A stretch of 33,864 nt of DNA from Glaciecola sp. UBA2563 (GTDB lineage: Bacteria > Pseudomonadota > Gammaproteobacteria > Enterobacterales > Alteromonadaceae): NCBI GenBank assembly GCA_002340325.1, contig DDLV01000104.1, positions 1-33,864 of the forward strand, read 5' to 3'. Position 1 is the stretch's first letter; each line of letters opens with the position of its first letter. Below are positions 22,071-30,479 of this stretch, piece by piece. The notes under the pieces were generated by a model that did not search any database, was not told the origin of the DNA, and worked only from the letters and a program-made list of their open reading frames with translations. The position numbers and the translations under genes are program-made.

Positions 22071-22874
22071 CTAGTGGGGCTGAAAAACGACGTACCATTC
22101 AGTTTCATCTATTGGCGCTACGATTAGATATTGGGTTGTTGGACTATCAACTTCGATGTATTTAGTCGCTTTGAGGTTGGGCAACTGGTTTGATAGTGTG
22201 GACGTTATGATGTCATCAAGTTCGATAGTCTGGCGTCCAAAAATAATATCTGGGTGCACTTTGATATCTCCGCTTTTGTCGACAATAAATATATTGCCAT
22301 TTTTTGTGAGATTCGAGCGCTGAAAAGAGCGTAATACACTGTCAAAAGACGTTGCGACACCTGATAAGCCAGTGCCTGGAACTTGTTGATAATTGACATA
22401 AAGATCGACTCGCTTTTTGTTCTTATCATGATAGATACTGATAAGCTGTTCATCGCCAGTAGATACATATTTGAAATACCAAGTATCAATCTTAGGATCG
22501 AGGACGCGCAAGAAACCTTCATGATTCCAATATTTATTACTCGATTTATCAGCAAAGGATGCGCTTGTCAGGTTATAAGTATTTACATAAAACCCGAGCT
22601 TATCCAATAATGTTTTTTCGCCAGCTTCGGGAAACCCGGATGCCACCCAGGCGTGAATGTGTGAGTCACTAGCGAGACTTTTTGAGATAATGCGCAAAGT
22701 TGAAATACGCTGCTCGATTTGTTGAGAAAGCACAGTCAGCTCAAGTGCTTTGATATCATTCGAGCGATAACTTAATTCCTGTATAGATTCGTCATCCGCT
22801 TGTGAGTTGATGGCAAGAGAAAGGAATAAGAAAACAAAAAGCGTGGTAAAAAACTTGATTGGATAACTATTCAC
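22071..22874 (-). CDS. Exported double-Cache-like sensor domain protein without output domain
   Basis: 267 residues from a GTG at 22872-22874 that begins a good signal sequence (MNSYPIKFFTTLFVFLFLSL, cleaved near NSQA). The TTG at 22934 would put 20 odd residues in front and is rejected. The mature part starts with a long helix (LELTVLSQQIEQRISTLRII) and then Cache-like sequence: HAWVASGFP, LLDKLGFYVNTYNLTSASFA, DTWYFKYVSTG, VDLYVNYQQVPG, GLSGVATSFDSVLRSF, and IFIVDKSGDIKVHPD (a second PAS-like strand set), ending ETEWYVVFQPH. In chemoreceptors and cyclases this domain is followed by a membrane helix and output module; here nothing follows. It may be a binding protein or an orphan sensor. Confidence 0.75.
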   Translation of the reverse strand: MNSYPIKFFTTLFVFLFLSLAINSQADDESIQELSYRSNDIKALELTVLSQQIEQRISTLRIISKSLASDSHIHAWVASGFPEAGEKTLLDKLGFYVNTYNLTSASFADKSSNKYWNHEGFLRVLDPKIDTWYFKYVSTGDEQLISIYHDKNKKRVDLYVNYQQVPGTGLSGVATSFDSVLRSFQRSNLTKNGNIFIVDKSGDIKVHPDIIFGRQTIELDDIITSTLSNQLPNLKATKYIEVDSPTTQYLIVAPIDETEWYVVFQPH

Positions 22875-23057
22875 TTTTAAATCGTCGTATTGATAACATT
22901 GAAGGCCTGCAACTAACAAATGATGTAAATCCAAATCTAATCAGAAAGAGCCATTAAATTCACTCTAGTTAAACATTCGCATTAAGGCAAAAAACCATGA
23001 AATGAATCAACTAAATGGTTGATCTAGTCTAATGACTCTGGACACATCAACAGCCGC

Positions 23058-23084
23058 GCTACTCCACCGTTACACTCTTCGCCA
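23058..23084 (-). promoter_or_regulatory. attTn7 recognition sequence at the glmS 3' end
   Basis: Read on the reverse strand, CTGGCGAAGAGTGTAACGGT followed by GGAG encodes the conserved C terminus (LAKSVTVE). This is the sequence TnsD-type proteins recognise, with insertion about 25 bp past the stop, near 23030-23040 here. The flank 22875-23058 shows no Tn7 end, so the site looks empty in this strain. Confidence 0.6.
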
Positions 23085-24888
23085 GATTCCTTGGCTGGTC
23101 AACGTCTGTACCTTTAATGAGTGCGACATAATATGAAAGTAGTTGCAGCGGTATTGTATAGATAATTGGCGCGATGGCGTCCTTACAATTAGGCACGTTA
23201 ACCACGCGCATCGTCTCGTCAGATTCAAATTGTGACTCTTTATCAGCAAAGACATACATAATGCCGCCTCTCGCTCGGACTTCTTCTACGTTTGAATGTA
23301 GTTTTTCCAACAACTCATTGTTAGGAGCAACAACAATCACCGGCATATCGGCATCGATCAAGGCCAATGGCCCGTGTTTTAATTCGCCTGATGCATAGGC
23401 TTCGGCGTGGATGTAGGATATTTCTTTTAGCTTGAGTGCGCCTTCCATTGCAATAGGATATTGATCGCCACGGCCTAAAAAGAGGCTGTGATATTTGTCA
23501 GCAAACTCTTCTGCGAGATCTTCGATTTCATCAGACAGAGCTAAGGTTTCTTCTAATTTTGTTGGTAGGCTGGAGAGTCCAGCTAGCATACTTGATTTAA
23601 CATCGCTGGACATTCCCTTCTGCTGTCCAATCGATATCGTCAGCATCAAAAGACTCGCGAGTTGGGTGGTAAATGCTTTGGTAGAGGCAACACCAACTTC
23701 TGTACCTGCTTTGGTCATAAATGACATTTCAGATTCACGTACCAACGAAGAGCCATCAACGTTACATATAGCAAGGCTTGACATGTATCCGAGTTCTTTT
23801 GCCAATCTCAACGCGGCTAGCGTATCGGCAGTTTCACCTGATTGTGAGATGGTAATAAGTAAACTGTTATCGGGGACAAAAGATTTGCGATAACGAAATT
23901 CTGATGCAATCTCTACGTCGCAATGCACACCTGCGTATTGCTCGAGCCAGTATTTTGCTGTAACACCTGCATGGTAGGAGGTGCCGCATGCAATGATTTT
24001 GATGTAGTTTGTTTTTTCAAAAATCACATCTGAATTTGGTCCGAACAAGTTATCCGTCAAACCATCTGTAGTTACCCTTTCTTTAAGCGTGTTGCGGATG
24101 ACATCGGGTTGCTCATAAATCTCTTTAAGCATGTAATGGCGATAAGTACCTTTATCACCTGCGTCGTGTTGTACATTACTCTCTGTCGCTTCTCTTTCGA
24201 CTTCGTTGCCATCACTATCAATAATTGTAACGGACGTCCGAGTGATTTTTGCTACATCGCCCTCTTGAAGGAAGATAAACCTTCTAGTGACAGGAAATAA
24301 TGCCATTTGATCTGAGGCTACAAAGTTCTCTCCAATGCCTAGTCCGATGACTAAAGGGGAGCCTGAACGGGCTACTACCATCTCGTTGGGATTCTGTTTA
24401 TCAATAACGACTGTGCCATATGCGCCTTCAAAGCCTTTTACTGCCGTCAATACTGCTTGTAACAAATCCCCGGTTTCGGCCATATTTGCTGCAATATTGT
24501 GGGCAATGGTCTCAGTATCGGTTTCTGAAACAAACTCAAATCCTTTTTGAGTTAATTCAGAGCGTAAGTATTTATGATTTTCAATAATGCCATTGTGGAC
24601 CACTGCAAATCTGTCGTGTGAATAGTGTGGGTGAGCGTTTACTTCCGTTACACCACCATGTGTTGCCCAGCGTGTGTGTGCTACGCCTGTTGTACCTTTG
24701 CCGTTATCCTCATCGATGGCATCAACCAATGCTTGTACTTTGCCTGTACGTTTTACAATAGAAAGATTGTTCTCTCTAATGAGTGCAACGCCGGCAGAAT
24801 CATATCCTCTGTACTCTAATCTTCTAAGTCCTTCTAACAGAATTTGTACAACATTACGTTCTGCGACTGCGCCAACTATTCCACACAT
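23059..24888 (-). CDS. glmS: Glutamine-fructose-6-phosphate aminotransferase (isomerizing)
   Basis: 609 residues, full length. It starts MCGIVGA, so Cys becomes the N-terminal nucleophile of the glutaminase domain (1-240; HTRWATHGG, HNGIIENH). Two SIS domains follow, with CGTSYHAG, SQSGETADTLAAL and the C-terminal LLSYYVALIKGTDVDQPRNL AKSVTVE end. It makes glucosamine-6-phosphate from fructose-6-phosphate and glutamine, the first step to UDP-GlcNAc for peptidoglycan and lipopolysaccharide. It lies 20 bp after glmU in the same direction, the usual glmUS operon. No truncation. Confidence 0.98.
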   Translation of the reverse strand: MCGIVGAVAERNVVQILLEGLRRLEYRGYDSAGVALIRENNLSIVKRTGKVQALVDAIDEDNGKGTTGVAHTRWATHGGVTEVNAHPHYSHDRFAVVHNGIIENHKYLRSELTQKGFEFVSETDTETIAHNIAANMAETGDLLQAVLTAVKGFEGAYGTVVIDKQNPNEMVVARSGSPLVIGLGIGENFVASDQMALFPVTRRFIFLQEGDVAKITRTSVTIIDSDGNEVEREATESNVQHDAGDKGTYRHYMLKEIYEQPDVIRNTLKERVTTDGLTDNLFGPNSDVIFEKTNYIKIIACGTSYHAGVTAKYWLEQYAGVHCDVEIASEFRYRKSFVPDNSLLITISQSGETADTLAALRLAKELGYMSSLAICNVDGSSLVRESEMSFMTKAGTEVGVASTKAFTTQLASLLMLTISIGQQKGMSSDVKSSMLAGLSSLPTKLEETLALSDEIEDLAEEFADKYHSLFLGRGDQYPIAMEGALKLKEISYIHAEAYASGELKHGPLALIDADMPVIVVAPNNELLEKLHSNVEEVRARGGIMYVFADKESQFESDETMRVVNVPNCKDAIAPIIYTIPLQLLSYYVALIKGTDVDQPRNLAKSVTVE

Positions 24889-24908
24889 ATATCGATTCTC
24901 TTCAAAAA

Positions 24909-26276
24909 TTAATCTTTATTTCTTTTAACAGGTCTTTCCCAGTTCGCAATATTGCGCTGTTTGCTTCGCCCGATCGCTAATTCATTATCGTCAACGTTCT
25001 TAGTCACTACACTTCCTGCACCAATCGTAACGGAATTGCCAAGTTTTACCGGCGCGACCAAAGCAGAATTCGATCCAACAAAAACGGAGTCGCCAATTGT
25101 AGTTTGCGATTTGTTAACACCATCGTAATTGCACGTAATAGTGCCTGCACCGATATTGACCTTCTCACCCACTACTGCATCTCCAATGTAGCTCAAGTGA
25201 TTTACTTTGCTTTCATTACCGATGCGGGCTTTTTTGGTTTCGACAAAATTGCCTATTTTGGCATTATTTCCCAAAACAGTACCGGGGCGCAATCGCGCGT
25301 AAGGTCCTATGATGCACGATTCTCCAATGTTTGCATTTTCTATGTGTGAAAACGCTTGTACCTTTGTTCCTGCCGAAATGTTACAGTTTTTCAATACGCA
25401 ATTAGGCCCTATAGAAACATCGTCGCTAATATGCACTTCTCCTTCAAAAACAACATTCACATCAATATGCACATCTGTGCCCACACTGAGTTCACCGCGC
25501 ACATCAATCCGCTTTGGATCTGCCAAGGTCACGCCTTCTAGCATTAGTCCTTCAGCGATTTTTTCTTGTAAAGCTCGTTCTAACGTTGCCAGCTGTAAGC
25601 GATTATTGATGCCTTCGACTTCTTTATTCCAAAATGGCTGCGCCGAACCGATTGTTTTCCCTTCTGCGGCAGCCATTGAAATCACGTCCGTCAAATAATA
25701 TTCGTTTTGTGCATTTTCATTTGATAAATCGCCGAGCCAGCGCCTTAAATCTGCGCCGTTCATTATCATGATGCCGGTATTGATTTCCGTGATTTTACGC
25801 TGTTGTTCAGTCGCGTCTTTGTGCTCGACAATTGCAGTGATGTTGCCTTTTTCTCTAATGATTCGACCCATACCGGTAGGGTCATCCATGTTGACTGTAA
25901 GAAGCGCCAAAGCGCAGTTTTTCTTGGCCTGTATTAGCGAACGCAGGGTATCGGTGGATATCAGTGGCGCATCACCAACCAGAATCAGGACATCTTCGTT
26001 GTCATCGATAAACGACATTGCCTGCATCACGGCATGACCTGTGCCCAGCTGTTCTTCTTGTAAACACCAGTTCAGCGAATATTCAGACAGTGCACTTTGT
26101 AGTTGTTCGGCACCATGCCCATAGACGAGATTTATACTCGAGCACTCAAGCGCTTGTACGGTTTCGATTATATGTTCAACGATGGGTTTGTTGGCAATTT
26201 TATGCAGTACTTTGGGAATTGAAGATTTCATTCTGGTGCCTTTGCCTGCAGCCAAAATGACAGTTGTTAACGACAT
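24909..26276 (-). CDS. glmU: Bifunctional UDP-N-acetylglucosamine pyrophosphorylase / glucosamine-1-phosphate acetyltransferase
   Basis: 455 residues from the second of two adjacent ATG codons (26276), which is better spaced from AGGA; the first, at 26279, adds one Met. Nucleotidyltransferase domain at the N terminus (LAAGKGTRMKSSIPKVLHKI with the sugar-nucleotide signature, then HGAEQLQ and QLGTGHAV). The C-terminal left-handed beta-helix has hexapeptide repeats (IGPNCVL, NIGESC, IGPYARLRPGTVLG, GNFVETKKARIG) and the acetyltransferase motif NHLSYIGDAVVG followed by GAGTITCNYDG. It makes UDP-GlcNAc and precedes glmS in the operon. Confidence 0.98.
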   Translation of the reverse strand: MSLTTVILAAGKGTRMKSSIPKVLHKIANKPIVEHIIETVQALECSSINLVYGHGAEQLQSALSEYSLNWCLQEEQLGTGHAVMQAMSFIDDNEDVLILVGDAPLISTDTLRSLIQAKKNCALALLTVNMDDPTGMGRIIREKGNITAIVEHKDATEQQRKITEINTGIMIMNGADLRRWLGDLSNENAQNEYYLTDVISMAAAEGKTIGSAQPFWNKEVEGINNRLQLATLERALQEKIAEGLMLEGVTLADPKRIDVRGELSVGTDVHIDVNVVFEGEVHISDDVSIGPNCVLKNCNISAGTKVQAFSHIENANIGESCIIGPYARLRPGTVLGNNAKIGNFVETKKARIGNESKVNHLSYIGDAVVGEKVNIGAGTITCNYDGVNKSQTTIGDSVFVGSNSALVAPVKLGNSVTIGAGSVVTKNVDDNELAIGRSKQRNIANWERPVKRNKD

Positions 26277-26409
26277 CATTATTCCTATGTTTTTGTATAC
26301 TAATAAGTGTAGATGAGCAGATTGGGAATGTCTGCCACGGCATCACCTAAATGTTAGCAATGACTTTTATTGTGCATATTGAAAGATGCAGTTTACCTGT
26401 GATCAAGCG

Positions 26410-27315
26410 CTATTCTGTAGACCTTGAAACTCTAAACTGATTCAGAATTTTTAGCGCGTTAGTAGCAAGCAGTACGCCTGCGATAACACACCCAGACCCG
26501 ATGACCTGTTTTAAGGTTAACGTTTCACCGAGTACAGTTACGCCCCACATTATACCAAAGAATGGCAATAGGTAACCGACAGTTATTGCTTTTGATGGTC
26601 CGATTTTATCAATTAAATCAAAGTACATCACATAGGCAAGCCCTGTGCAAAAAACCGCTAAGACAATGGCCGAAAACCAAGCATTTACGCTCGGCATCTC
26701 GGCGGGTAAATGTGTAATTGCCAGCGGAAACAAAAGGACGATACTTGCGATTTGGCTGCCTGCAGCCACAGCGAAGGGTTTTGCATCACTTAAATGTCGT
26801 TTTAAATAGCTGGCTGCGATGGCATAACAAATTGCAGCACCAAGCGCCGCTAAAATTGGCAACAACGATTGTAACCAAGATGTTTTTGATGACGATGCGG
26901 GGTCAACACTGATAATAATAACGCCAACAAAACCCAATAAAATGCCAATCACGCCTGAATAACTAATTTTTTCTTTAAGATAGAGCCAAGCAACGACAAC
27001 ACCAAACATTGGCGCGGTTGCATTGAGAATGGCAGCAAGCCCAGCGTCCAAATAATACATTGCATAGTTAAATAAGCTAAAGGGGATGGCAGTATTTAAC
27101 AAACCTACGATAAGCAGTTTCTTCCAATGTTTAACCAAGTCACTTTGTTGTTGTTTAAAAAAAACAAGAGGCAACAGGCAAAGCGTTGCGCCAATCGCGC
27201 GAAACTCGACCAACGCAAAAACACCAAAACCGGGCACTGCCTCTTTCATCAGCATAAAAGAAGCGCCCCAGATAGCGCCTAACAGCAATAATTCAGCAAA
27301 ATCCTTAGCTCTCAA
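26410..27315 (-). CDS. EamA-family (drug/metabolite) inner-membrane transporter
   Basis: 301 residues, about ten hydrophobic helices in two EamA repeats. Marks: LLGAIWGASFMLMKEAVPGF in helix 1, LNTAIPFSLFNYAMYYLDAG and ATAPMFGVVVAWLYLKEKIS at the end of the first repeat, and FGIMWGVTVLGETLTLKQVI in the second. The start is a TTG at 27313-27315 overlapping the ogt stop (TTGA); the next ATG lies inside helix 1, so TTG initiation with coupling to ogt is likely. Known for the family: export of metabolites or drugs; substrate unknown. Being third after two alkylation-repair genes suggests co-transcription. Confidence 0.9.
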   Translation of the reverse strand: MRAKDFAELLLLGAIWGASFMLMKEAVPGFGVFALVEFRAIGATLCLLPLVFFKQQQSDLVKHWKKLLIVGLLNTAIPFSLFNYAMYYLDAGLAAILNATAPMFGVVVAWLYLKEKISYSGVIGILLGFVGVIIISVDPASSSKTSWLQSLLPILAALGAAICYAIAASYLKRHLSDAKPFAVAAGSQIASIVLLFPLAITHLPAEMPSVNAWFSAIVLAVFCTGLAYVMYFDLIDKIGPSKAITVGYLLPFFGIMWGVTVLGETLTLKQVIGSGCVIAGVLLATNALKILNQFRVSRSTE

Positions 27316-27782
27316 CGCGATTCCAACTCAAGTAAATACGATTTTCTTTCAAGGCCACCAGCATAACCGGTTAATTTGCCATTAGCACCAATAATACGAT
27401 GACAGGGAATAACAATGGCAATCGGGTTTTTACCGTTTGCTGCACCTACGGCTCTCGTAGCTGTCGGTTTGGCGAGTGCTTTTGCTATATCAAGGTAACT
27501 CGCGGTTTCACCGTATGGCACTTCACAAAGCTGCGTCCAAACGCGTTGCTGGAAAGCTGTTCCTGTCGGCGACAAAGGTAATGAAAACGTTGTTCTTTCA
27601 CCCGCAAAATATTCACTCAGCTGCTGAACTCCCTGTCGGCTAATGTCATTCTCTTGAATTGTGACGGCATTTTGCGGTTCTACCTTTTGATCGACAAATG
27701 CTACGGATAAAATCGCATCATCCGATGCTTCAATTAAGATCACCCCAATGTCGGTAGGCAGCCTACTACAATATTGTCTCAT
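27312..27782 (-). CDS. ogt: Methylated-DNA-[protein]-cysteine S-methyltransferase
   Basis: 156 residues, ribosome-binding GAGG six bases before ATG. The C-terminal domain has the transferase signature IVIPCHRIIGANGKLTGYAG with the methyl-accepting Cys in PCHR, preceded by FQQRVWTQLCEVPYGETASY and GAANGKNPIA (the DNA-binding helix-turn-helix). The N-terminal half is the usual variable ribonuclease-H-like domain. It removes O6-alkyl groups from guanine irreversibly. It lies 36 bp after the Ada/AlkA fusion and overlaps the next gene by 4 bp, so it is part of an alkylation-repair operon. Confidence 0.95.
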   Translation of the reverse strand: MRQYCSRLPTDIGVILIEASDDAILSVAFVDQKVEPQNAVTIQENDISRQGVQQLSEYFAGERTTFSLPLSPTGTAFQQRVWTQLCEVPYGETASYLDIAKALAKPTATRAVGAANGKNPIAIVIPCHRIIGANGKLTGYAGGLERKSYLLELESR

Positions 27783-27818
27783 CTGTACCTCTTTGTATTA
27801 TTACTGGAAGCATTCGCC

Positions 27819-29189
27819 TCAATAAGCCATGTTCCAAAGATTGAACGTTAAATAACTTCTCCAAGGTGCGGCCTTATCCGGATCAAACGCCGGGTTTTGA
27901 CGTTTAATCATTTCCACTTTCTGCTTGATTATTAGGTCATTATCCAACCAGATGTCGGTCGATTCGTGCGTGCGCATTTTGATGTAATTACACGTCCAAG
28001 GCCCAATCCCTTTGATAGATAACAGTTCATCTGTTGGTAAGTCTGGCTCCATCGCAAATGTATCTGCCAACTCTCGTAGTGCTTGTTTACGAGTGCCAGG
28101 CATTTTTAAGAAAGACAAATTTGAACTGGCAATGACGCTAGCGGTCGGAAAGAATCGATCTTTGGATAGGTTAGTGTGCAGCTGATTCAGCTTTACGACG
28201 GCCTGTTGTAAGCTCACTTGCTGACCAAGTATAGCTCTGCAACCAGCTTCTAATCGTGATACAACACCAGGGATACGGATCCCAGTAAGGACGCTTGATG
28301 CATCTAAACCGGTGTCTAAAATCGCCTCGTCAACCAACATTGGTGATGAATGTAAATCGAGAAGTGTTTTTGCCATGCTTATTATCGCCTGACTATGTTT
28401 GCTGCACAATGCACTAAACTCGAGTCTAAATCGGTTTTTCTCTGCTTCATGCGTCACAGTAAAACTAACATAATCACCATCAATCAATATGTACTTAGTG
28501 ATTGAATCGGAAGTAAAGACTTCATTCCCATCAATCTGGCGGAAGCGTAAAAATTCCTTTAATAGATCCCATCTATAGGGAGGGTGATATGTTAGATATA
28601 CACAGACACTATCTGAAGTCGTTAACATTTTGTTTTGCCTAATTTGTCGAGGTGTCAATTTTAAGTATTGCTTGCTATGCAATTGTAATTGCCTAGACGT
28701 AGAAAAACCGACGTTTTGCGCCACTAATTCGACACTCATTTTTGTTTGATGAAGCAGATTCTTGGCCATCAATAATTGTTGATACAGCATGAACTGCTTA
28801 GGCGATATGCCAACATATCGAACAAACAATTGGTGCAAGTATCTGGTCGAGACACCAAGGCGCACTGCGATTGATTCTATTGACATCCCAGGACTCTTTT
28901 CTATTATTGACACAGCCCTTTCAACCGTCGTTTCTATTCCCTTCCAGGCAAACGAATTTGGTGAACTATCAGGCCGACATCTCAAACAAGGACGGTATCC
29001 TTTATGCATAGCTTCCACGGCGCTAAAAGCATAACTTACATTTTCTTCTTTTGGTGCTTTTACTGTGCAAACAGGACGACAAAAAATACCAGTGGATTGA
29101 ACCATTACGTAAAACAATCCGTCAAACCTTGGGTCTTTCGATATTCTGGCGCGCTGGCATTGATCGGGTGTGAATAATTTGGATAACAT
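27819..29189 (-). CDS. alkA: Ada-type regulator fused to AlkA 3-methyladenine DNA glycosylase
   Basis: 456 residues in three parts. Residues 10-75 are the Ada zinc domain with Cys37, Cys41, Cys68 and Cys71 (FCRPVC ... CLRC); Cys37 is the residue that accepts methyl from phosphotriesters in Ada. Residues about 84-185 are an AraC-type helix-turn-helix (GVSTRYLHQLFVRYVGISPK). Residues about 190-456 are AlkA: an N-terminal sheet, then the helix-hairpin-helix GIKGIG-like SIKGIGPWTCNYIKMR and the catalytic Asp418 in WLDNDLIIK. It probably senses methyl damage, activates the operon (itself and ogt) and excises alkylated bases. Such fusions are known in proteobacteria and actinobacteria. No clear Ada box was found upstream. 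Confidence 0.93.
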   Translation of the reverse strand: MLSKLFTPDQCQRARISKDPRFDGLFYVMVQSTGIFCRPVCTVKAPKEENVSYAFSAVEAMHKGYRPCLRCRPDSSPNSFAWKGIETTVERAVSIIEKSPGMSIESIAVRLGVSTRYLHQLFVRYVGISPKQFMLYQQLLMAKNLLHQTKMSVELVAQNVGFSTSRQLQLHSKQYLKLTPRQIRQNKMLTTSDSVCVYLTYHPPYRWDLLKEFLRFRQIDGNEVFTSDSITKYILIDGDYVSFTVTHEAEKNRFRLEFSALCSKHSQAIISMAKTLLDLHSSPMLVDEAILDTGLDASSVLTGIRIPGVVSRLEAGCRAILGQQVSLQQAVVKLNQLHTNLSKDRFFPTASVIASSNLSFLKMPGTRKQALRELADTFAMEPDLPTDELLSIKGIGPWTCNYIKMRTHESTDIWLDNDLIIKQKVEMIKRQNPAFDPDKAAPWRSYLTFNLWNMAY

Positions 29190-29296
29190 GGAATTATAAA
29201 AAGTGTTAACATCTTTCGACTTTTGTTTAGGACATATCCAGTTTAATGCAATACACGTAATTAAAAGCGTGTTTTTCGGAACAGTATTTTAAAATT

Positions 29297-30412
29297 GTGT
29301 TTTATCGTATTTTTTTAGTCATTACGCTGATTTTCTTCTCTGGCCTTCTCGATGCCAGAGTGGCATGGTTGGACCAATTTGCTGTCGATCTGCGAATCGA
29401 TGCTGCAAATAAGGGGATTCCGGGTTTTATCATAGTCGTTGTCGAGGAAGGCAAGCCCAATCGATATTATACGTTTGGATACACGCGAAAGGGCGGCACT
29501 CGCATTGGCAAGGACACCATGTTTCGACTTGCCTCTGTTTCCAAGACTTTCACCGGTACCTTGCTCGCGATGCAGCAAGATAATCCAGATTTAAAGTGGA
29601 ATAAGCCTCTTAATGATTTGACACCACAATATGACTTCAGTGAAAGCAAGAACAATCCAATAAGACTCCAACATGTCATCGGACAATCTACAGGTTTTAC
29701 GCCAAATGCCTATGACAATGTAATAGAAGCTGGCTATGAAAGAACACGAGTGATGTCGATGCTTGCTGATTTGGAGCCACTATGCGAACCAGGCCGATGT
29801 TACACGTATCAAAATGTATTTTTTGGGCTTTTGGAGGAGTACTATCTCTCTAACCAGACGTCGTTTGAAAAGGAAATACAAAAAGCGATTTTTGATCCGT
29901 TAGACATGGAAGCCACAATTGGTCGCAAGAAATTGGTGGAGTCAACTAATTGGGCAAGGCCACACGCAGCTGTTGCCAGAAATAGGTGGAGAGAGGTCAG
30001 CGTCAAAGATACGTACTATAAGTACGCCGGCGCGGCAGGTATCAATGCAAGTGCAGCTGACATGGCTAAATGGTTAAGGGCCATGCTGTTAGAAAAGCCA
30101 AGTGTTATTGACAGCGCCATTGTCAATGAAGTAACCGCGCCACTGATTGAGACTAAGCGCGAATTAAGGCGTCGAGGTTGGCGCGGCAAGCTTGATTCTG
30201 CTCATTACGGCCTAGGTTGGAGAGTCTACGATTATCAAGGCGTCAAAATTAATCACCACAGTGGATGGGTGCAGGGATATCGTGCCGATGTTTCATTCTC
30301 GCCTGATTTAAAGACGGGGATCGCATTTTTAATGAATGCCGAAAGCAATATTATAAACATCGCAACGCCTCGATTTTGGCAGTTAAAATATGAGCAAACG
30401 AAAGCTAAATAA
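29297..30412 (+). CDS. Exported serine hydrolase of the beta-lactamase/class C PBP family
   Basis: 371 residues from a GTG; the ribosome-binding site is poor, so the start is approximate, but it gives a good signal peptide (MFYRIFLVITLIFFSGLLDA). PF00144 motifs: FRLASVSKTFTG, with SxxK (Ser and Lys of SVSK); YTYQNVFFGL, with YxN (Tyr-Gln-Asn); and HHSGWVQGY, the HxG/KTG-equivalent. All three are intact. Relatives act as beta-lactamases, DD-peptidases or esterases; which reaction applies cannot be told. It is divergent from the Ada/AlkA gene. Confidence 0.9.
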   Translation: MFYRIFLVITLIFFSGLLDARVAWLDQFAVDLRIDAANKGIPGFIIVVVEEGKPNRYYTFGYTRKGGTRIGKDTMFRLASVSKTFTGTLLAMQQDNPDLKWNKPLNDLTPQYDFSESKNNPIRLQHVIGQSTGFTPNAYDNVIEAGYERTRVMSMLADLEPLCEPGRCYTYQNVFFGLLEEYYLSNQTSFEKEIQKAIFDPLDMEATIGRKKLVESTNWARPHAAVARNRWREVSVKDTYYKYAGAAGINASAADMAKWLRAMLLEKPSVIDSAIVNEVTAPLIETKRELRRRGWRGKLDSAHYGLGWRVYDYQGVKINHHSGWVQGYRADVSFSPDLKTGIAFLMNAESNIINIATPRFWQLKYEQTKAK

Positions 30413-30479
30413 CAGATTGTTAGCGTCGATACAGTAGAGTACGTGTAAAGCTCGCGCCACCAACAGTAAGAAGCAAATA

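Noticed and set aside
29190..29296. Ada box upstream of the Ada/AlkA gene
   Set aside because: The only candidate (AAAGCGTG near 29267) matches the AAAGCGCA consensus in six of eight positions and lies closer to the divergent hydrolase gene.
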